Origin: Streptomyces antioxidans
GTDB lineage: Bacteria > Actinomycetota > Actinomycetes > Streptomycetales > Streptomycetaceae
Direction of reading: 5' to 3'
DNA length: 64,000 nt
Assembly: GCF_000968685.2 (NCBI RefSeq)
Contig: NZ_LAKD02000024.1
Coordinates: 40,234 to 104,233, forward strand
The notes under the pieces were generated by a model. The model was not told the origin of the DNA. It made no database searches and saw nothing but the letters and a program-made list of their open reading frames with translations. Both the position numbers and the translations under genes were made by a program. Below, piece by piece: positions 60,499 to 64,000 of the stretch (position 1 is its first letter; each line of letters starts with the position of its first letter).

Positions 60499-61254
60499 AT
60501 GACGAATGACGCCGATCTCCGCAGGCGCCGGGCTTCCTCCTTCGGCACCGCCGCCGCCACGTACACTGAGCACCGGCCCGGGTATCCGGAGGCCGCCGTG
60601 GCGTGGGCACTGGAGCCTGTGGCGGGGCGGGGCACATTGAACGTACTGGACCTGGGAGCCGGGACAGGGCTGCTGACACAGGACCTGCTGCGGGCCGGTG
60701 CTCGGGTGACGGCTGTTGAGCCGGACGAACAGATGCTGGCCGAGCTGCGGCGTCGGCTGCCGAAGGTCCCCACGTACGCGGGCAGCGCGGAGGAGATTCC
60801 GCTGCCGGACGGATCCGTGGACGCCGTGTTGGCGGGGCAGGCGTTCCACTGGTTCGACCAGGACCGGGCGCTGCCAGAGATCGCCCGGGTACTGCGGCCG
60901 GGCGGGGTGGTGGCCGGGCTGTGGAACACCTACGACGACCAAGCGGCGTGGGTCGTCGAGCTCGGGCGGCTCGCGCCCATCTACGTGGGACGCGAGGGAG
61001 AGCTGACGATGGTGGGTCATCCGGCGTACGAGCCGGTGGAGGCTGGGGAGTTCGCCCACGCTATGCCGCGCAGCGCAGAGTCCCTTACCGCGACCCTAGC
61101 CACGCACTCCAGTATCCTGGTGCTGCCTCAGGACGAACAGGAGCGGCTGCTGTCCGGTGTACGGGCTTATCTGGACAGCCACCCGGAGACCGGGGACGGC
61201 CGCACATTTGACTTCCCGCTCGTCACTGTCGCCGAACGCGCGGTCAGGCGCTGA
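60499..61254 (+). CDS. Class I SAM-dependent methyltransferase (UbiE/Methyltransf_11 type)
   Basis: 251 residues. FGTAAATYTEHRPGYPEAAV, the SAM loop VLDLGAGTGLL (49-59), VTAVEPDEQML, and AGQAFHWFDQDRALPEIARVLRPGGVV are textbook for this group. The target is unknown. Monocistronic. The 200 bp upstream show no clear promoter. Confidence 0.85.
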   Translation: MTNDADLRRRRASSFGTAAATYTEHRPGYPEAAVAWALEPVAGRGTLNVLDLGAGTGLLTQDLLRAGARVTAVEPDEQMLAELRRRLPKVPTYAGSAEEIPLPDGSVDAVLAGQAFHWFDQDRALPEIARVLRPGGVVAGLWNTYDDQAAWVVELGRLAPIYVGREGELTMVGHPAYEPVEAGEFAHAMPRSAESLTATLATHSSILVLPQDEQERLLSGVRAYLDSHPETGDGRTFDFPLVTVAERAVRR

Positions 61255-61655
61255 ACGCCGCGGCGGCCACCGGCCACGCCGGCGTGACCATGGCCGGGTG
61301 GGCCTGCCGCTGCCTATGAGGCACGGCGCACCGCGCATGCCGAGAGCGTCGTATCTCGCGGAGCGGCACCCTGTTGGACCAAGTCCATCAGTCGGCCAAA
61401 TCTCCTCGGCACCCGCAGGTGATCATTGGAGCTGTGGCTGATCGAGGTAGGGGGTGCTCGCGCTGGTCTACGAGGCTCATGGAGCTTCAACCAACTCGAA
61501 GGTCAACGCCGACCGGCAGCGCCAACGACCTCCTACCTCCTGGTCATGTTCCGTCACCCCTCGGCATATGTGCCGTTGCTGAGAGTGCTCATATGGATAG
61601 TCTGGCAAGTCGGGGCAGGGCGAGCTGTCAGGGTGGGAGGCGTCGGCGGCGTGAC
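61255..61655 (+). other. 401-bp stretch with no intact gene
   Basis: No full frame with a ribosome binding site. One short plus-strand run reads LALVYEAHGASTNSKVNADRQ and looks protein-like, but it has no flanking coding context; it may be a fragment of a lost gene. I see nothing else. Confidence 0.35.
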
Positions 61656-62015
61656 ATGGGGGAGCACTACCAGAATCTCGCCAGCACGTATGACGGCAAC
61701 TGGGTCTGTAGTCCGGACTTCGTGTGGTGGATGTCCGGACAGATCGCCTCAACTCTGCGGCTGTCGGCAAACGACCGTATGGCCGACATCGGGTGCGGCT
61801 CGGGCCTGTTCGCCGGCGATGTAGCGGAGGCCCGACGCCCACACCACTCTGTGCTGTGCTTGGACCCTTCGGCGGCGATGCTCCCAATAGATCAGCTCCG
61901 CACGGCACGAACCACAACCTGTGCCGAGGATGACGAGGACGCTGTTGAAGAAGTGGCGACGGAAGTACAGGACCGTCGCGGCTGCGCAGATCCCGCACTG
62001 CAGAAGTCAGCGTAG
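61656..62015 (+). pseudogene. Truncated SAM-dependent methyltransferase
   Basis: An ATG preceded by a G-rich stretch opens MGEHYQNLASTYDGNW, and a SAM-binding region follows (RMADIGCGSGLFAGDVAEA; SVLCLDPSAAML). After about 75 residues the homologous sequence ends and the frame continues in an unrelated acidic tail (CAEDDEDAVEEVATEV) to a stop. The catalytic C-terminal half is missing, so this is a broken gene. Confidence 0.6.
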
Positions 62016-62122
62016 TGGTACTGGTGTCCGATCAGGCGGCTGAAGATGCCTATGAATCGGACGGTGGCCCGTCCGTCCTGAGAGATTCGGTGGCGCTGTG
62101 CGCTGTCTGTCACCGTCCTGAG

Positions 62123-62242
62123 GGAGGAAACGGATAGTTCGCGGCTCCACGTCACCATGAGCTCTTCACGGGCGTGGGTGGCCGCGAAGAACACCAGGCA
62201 GCGGGCTCGCCGCTCCTCCTGCCGGTTCCGGTACTCGAGAAG
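62123..62242 (-). pseudogene. UvrD-type helicase C-terminal fragment
   Basis: The minus strand reads EYRNRQEERRARCLVFFAATHAREELMVTWSRELS, which matches the motif VI region of UvrD/Rep helicases (pattern E-R-R-L-x-Y-V-A-x-T-R-A-R) with His for the usual Arg. No helicase sequence continues on either side. A fragment. Confidence 0.5.
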
Positions 62243-62275
62243 GCACATCCTTCGTGTGCTCCCCGAGCTCGATTC

Positions 62276-62316
62276 ACAGGTCTTGAGCACGGCTCGCAGC
62301 CGAGCTCAAGACCTGT
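62276..62316. repeat. Perfect 13-bp inverted repeat (ACAGGTCTTGAGC / GCTCAAGACCTGT)
   Basis: Left arm 62276-62288, right arm 62304-62316, with a 15-base spacer that itself contains the smaller inverted pair GCTCG/CGAGC. It lies in a gene-poor stretch next to the helicase fragment. It could be a terminator or a lost insertion-sequence end. Confidence 0.6.
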
Positions 62317-62384
62317 CGACTGGCAGCGACAGGCCCGTTCTCGAGGCGTATGAACAAACTAGGGTAGCGATGCGAAATTTATGA

Positions 62385-62870
62385 CTACAGCGCCTGGGCC
62401 GTCATCGTGGGGAAGAAGGACAATTGCTTCTGCTCCTCCCGCGGTTCCGGCTCCCCTGCGAACCCGGGGACTGCACCAGTGTCCGGGTCTGCGTCGCCGG
62501 CGGCATCAACCGAGGGGGTCTCATCCTCTTCGGCGCGAGTCGGCAGGACATACTCCTGCGCCAGGCCTGCAAGGTGTAGTGGCAGTGGCAGGCTCAGTGC
62601 GTCAGGCAGGTCCGGCGCCTCACGGAGCTGGTGGGCTGCGAGCGCCAGAGCCTCGGGTGAGTCATCGTCCCCAAGGTGGCAGCCGAGGACTGCGAGCTCC
62701 ACGAGACCGGGGTTCCAAGCGGCCTTATCCGTATCGACGGTCAGCTTTCCCTTAGTGTTTATACGAGGGGCGAGCTTGTCGGCTGCCACCGACAGCTTGA
62801 ACGTCCGTGCCTTCGGGGTTGTGGACCAGAAGACGCGGGCCGTATCCGGGGTGGCCGTAGGTCCGTCCAC
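62385..62870 (-). pseudogene. C-terminal fragment of a probable pPIWI-RE (RNase H/PIWI-like) protein
   Basis: 161 codons starting at a GTG directly downstream of an in-frame stop. The run ARVFWSTTPKARTFKLSVAADKLAP, AAWNPGLVELAVLGCHLGDD and LSLPLPLHLAGLAQEYVLPT resembles the end of the PIWI/RNase H protein of actinobacterial pPIWI-RE conflict systems, from memory of that family. The rest of the protein is absent. A free-standing small gene cannot be excluded. Confidence 0.45.
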
Positions 62871-62885
62871 AGATGCGCTGCAAGG

Positions 62886-63660
62886 CCGTTAGCTCCGCCT
62901 GGGTTCACGCCCCACCACTGCGCCGTTTCCCGCCCGCGCGCCGTGCGGACCCAAACCAGACGTAGACCGTGGCCGAGGTGGTGGCCGCCTTCACCTCTCC
63001 CTACGACGACGGCAACCCGATCGCGGGAGGACGCGGACAGGTCGCTCGCTGCTACTCCTACACCATCACCCCCATGCGCGCCCTGGGTGCCTTGGTAGCG
63101 ACGCGCTTGCTGAAGGCTTGCCCCCGCCAGGGGCAGACCTCAGAGAGCGGGAACTGGACACCGTCTACCGGAATGCTTTCAAGGTCAGGGCACAGTTGGT
63201 CAGCGATGCCGGTGGCGGAGAGTTGACGTCTAGCGAGATAGCACACGCCGTTGGCCCCCACGCTCTGGTCGAACGGCATCGGCGGAGTGTCAGTATCACC
63301 CAAAGGTTCACCAACACCTCGCTGGGCGACTCCCCTCATGTCGCGGCATGCCTGCGATTCGACGTAACCCTGGCCCCGGGCCGACCGGGGGTGCTGTCGT
63401 CCCACGACGTGTCGGAAGCAGCTTGCCCTCCGCCGCGCAGCCGCCAAGGCGATGGTCTCCATCTCGATCGTGACCGCGACCGTTGACCGGTGTGGCGGTC
63501 TGCGCCAGCCTTGCGTCACCCGTGGTTGGAGCCGCCCGAGAGCCGCTGCCATCGATATGGGCAAGGGCCTGGTGTCGGCACGGCCCCCGAGCTTCTCGTG
63601 GAAGAGCTTCACCCAGCTGCGGAACTGGTGAAGCAGCACGAGATCGACGCGGGCCATAGG
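62886..63660. other. 775-bp stretch with no recognisable gene
   Basis: Several short open frames exist on both strands, as expected at this GC content, but none has a ribosome binding site together with a protein-like sequence. Probably eroded mobile-element DNA. Confidence 0.4.
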
Positions 63661-63760
63661 CCACGTTCCCTAGATCTCGGCCCTGTCCTCGGACCCGGCC
63701 TGGCGCACCACGGTGGCCAGGTCCTTGATCGAGCGGACGACTTGGGCGATCTCATCTCCG
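63661..63760 (-). pseudogene. Serine integrase C-terminal remnant, copy C
   Basis: The minus strand reads GDEIAQVVRSIKDLATVVRQAG then EDRAEI and a stop, aligning base by base over about 90 bases with copies A and B near tRNA-Leu and in the same orientation. It is a third, very short remnant. Confidence 0.6.
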
Positions 63761-63877
63761 CCGCGCCGTAGGAGGTGGCGGCGTGTCGTCGATGTCACGG
63801 CGCGCCGCCGACGGCTTGAACCCGGGGACTACGGCAGGAGCAGCTCGCCCCGCAAGACGGGCGTGTACGTATGGTGT

Positions 63878-63897
63878 GTGTCCGAGGGGGGACTTGA
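63878..63897 (-). repeat. Inverted 20-bp copy of the tRNA-Leu 3' end (possible attachment-site remnant)
   Basis: The minus-strand sequence TCAAGTCCCCCCTCGGACAC is identical to 37256-37275, the T-arm/acceptor end of tRNA-Leu. No complete tRNA is present here. The orientation is opposite to the tRNA gene. Confidence 0.75.
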
Positions 63898-64000
63898 CCC
63901 AAAACCCCAACCGATCATGTTGCGGGCTGACCTGGACCTTCATGGTGGAGAGCCACTGATCGCAGTGCCCCAAGTTCGCTGTGAAGATGCGAATCCCGGC

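Larger units (their letters stand above)
37256..63897. mobile_element. Decayed integrative element (genomic island) at tRNA-Leu
   Basis: The segment runs from the 3' end of tRNA-Leu to an inverted 20-bp copy of that end. It contains three degenerate copies of a serine-integrase C-terminus (two next to the tRNA, one at the far edge), a transposase fragment, gene fragments, frequent TTA codons and a start codon (TTG) not used in the left half. In between lies an intact 20-kb biosynthetic-looking gene block. The inverted rather than direct orientation of the tRNA copy means simple attL/attR boundaries are not shown; rearrangement must be assumed. Confidence 0.6.

Noticed and set aside
60298..61059. 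Extension of the ComB-like gene to a 484-codon protein
   Set aside because: The upstream part is antisense to the methyltransferase gene; the ATG at 60297 starts the family alignment.

Overview
The window is very GC-rich, with long runs of overlapping ATGA/GTGA-coupled genes and GGAGG-type ribosome binding sites. It carries a Streptomyces-type Ebo locus, actinobacterial serine-integrase remnants and TTA codons confined to a secondary-metabolism-like segment. Together these point to a Streptomyces or close relative. The window has two parts: a conserved-looking catabolic and cell-function half (1-37.3 kb) and an accessory island (37.3-63.9 kb) that begins at a tRNA-Leu(GAG) gene.

Left half. 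Bases 1-4.3 kb hold a formate dehydrogenase alpha subunit (cut by the window edge), a ketopantoate-reductase-like gene, an oxalate/formate-type MFS carrier with a 40-residue small subunit, and a divergent GntR/FCD regulator. Bases 26.4-37.1 kb hold the matching catabolic block: a second oxalate/formate-type carrier, an ADP-forming acyl-CoA synthetase, formyl-CoA transferase and a probable oxalyl-CoA decarboxylase on the minus strand, and succinyl-CoA ligase (sucC/sucD paralogues) plus an aldehyde dehydrogenase on the plus strand. One operator-like sequence, ATTGNNTACAGTNNAC, lies at three control regions in these two separated blocks and suggests a single oxalate/formate regulon. Between them, 4.8-16.6 kb is a sugar (possibly 3-keto-sugar or cyclitol) locus: ROK regulator, ribose-type ABC importer, Gfo/Idh/MocA dehydrogenase, TIM-barrel isomerase, secreted PQQ-type sugar dehydrogenase with PKD and carbohydrate-binding modules, and a secreted ThuA-DUF1080 protein. 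The ROK gene and the sugar-dehydrogenase gene have related promoters with identical spacing. From 17.3 to 26.3 kb lies a tightly coupled Ebo cluster (UbiA-type prenyltransferase, EboA, TatD-like EboB, EboE, phosphatase-like EboF) in which an inositol-phosphate-synthase-like protein stands where other Ebo clusters carry the dehydroquinate-synthase-like EboD.

Right half. After tRNA-Leu there are two decayed copies of a serine-integrase C-terminus and an IS5-type transposase fragment. A third integrase copy and an inverted 20-bp duplicate of the tRNA 3' end lie at the far edge (63.7-63.9 kb). Inside is a roughly 20-kb block (39.1-59.4 kb) that I do not recognise as any known pathway: two Fe(II)/2-oxoglutarate oxygenases, an S9 peptidase, a Gfo/Idh/MocA dehydrogenase, an SDR, a class-III aminotransferase, an ATP-grasp ligase, three nucleotide-kinase-like proteins, a DUF402/FomD-like protein, a nucleotidyltransferase, a histidine phosphatase, a GNAT protein, a GT2-TPR glycosyltransferase, an O-methyltransferase-like protein, a HEXXH protein, an MFS exporter, and four alpha/beta-hydrolase-type proteins of which three lack the nucleophilic serine. 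A 14-codon gene with a near-perfect ribosome binding site and a following hairpin sits inside its minus-strand operon, and two more very short ORFs with good ribosome binding sites lie near its left end. The most economical reading is an uncharacterised biosynthetic gene cluster, possibly peptide-derived, carried on a decayed integrative element. The last 4.5 kb holds a ComB-like phosphatase, a methyltransferase and fragments of a methyltransferase, a UvrD-type helicase and a probable pPIWI-RE protein.
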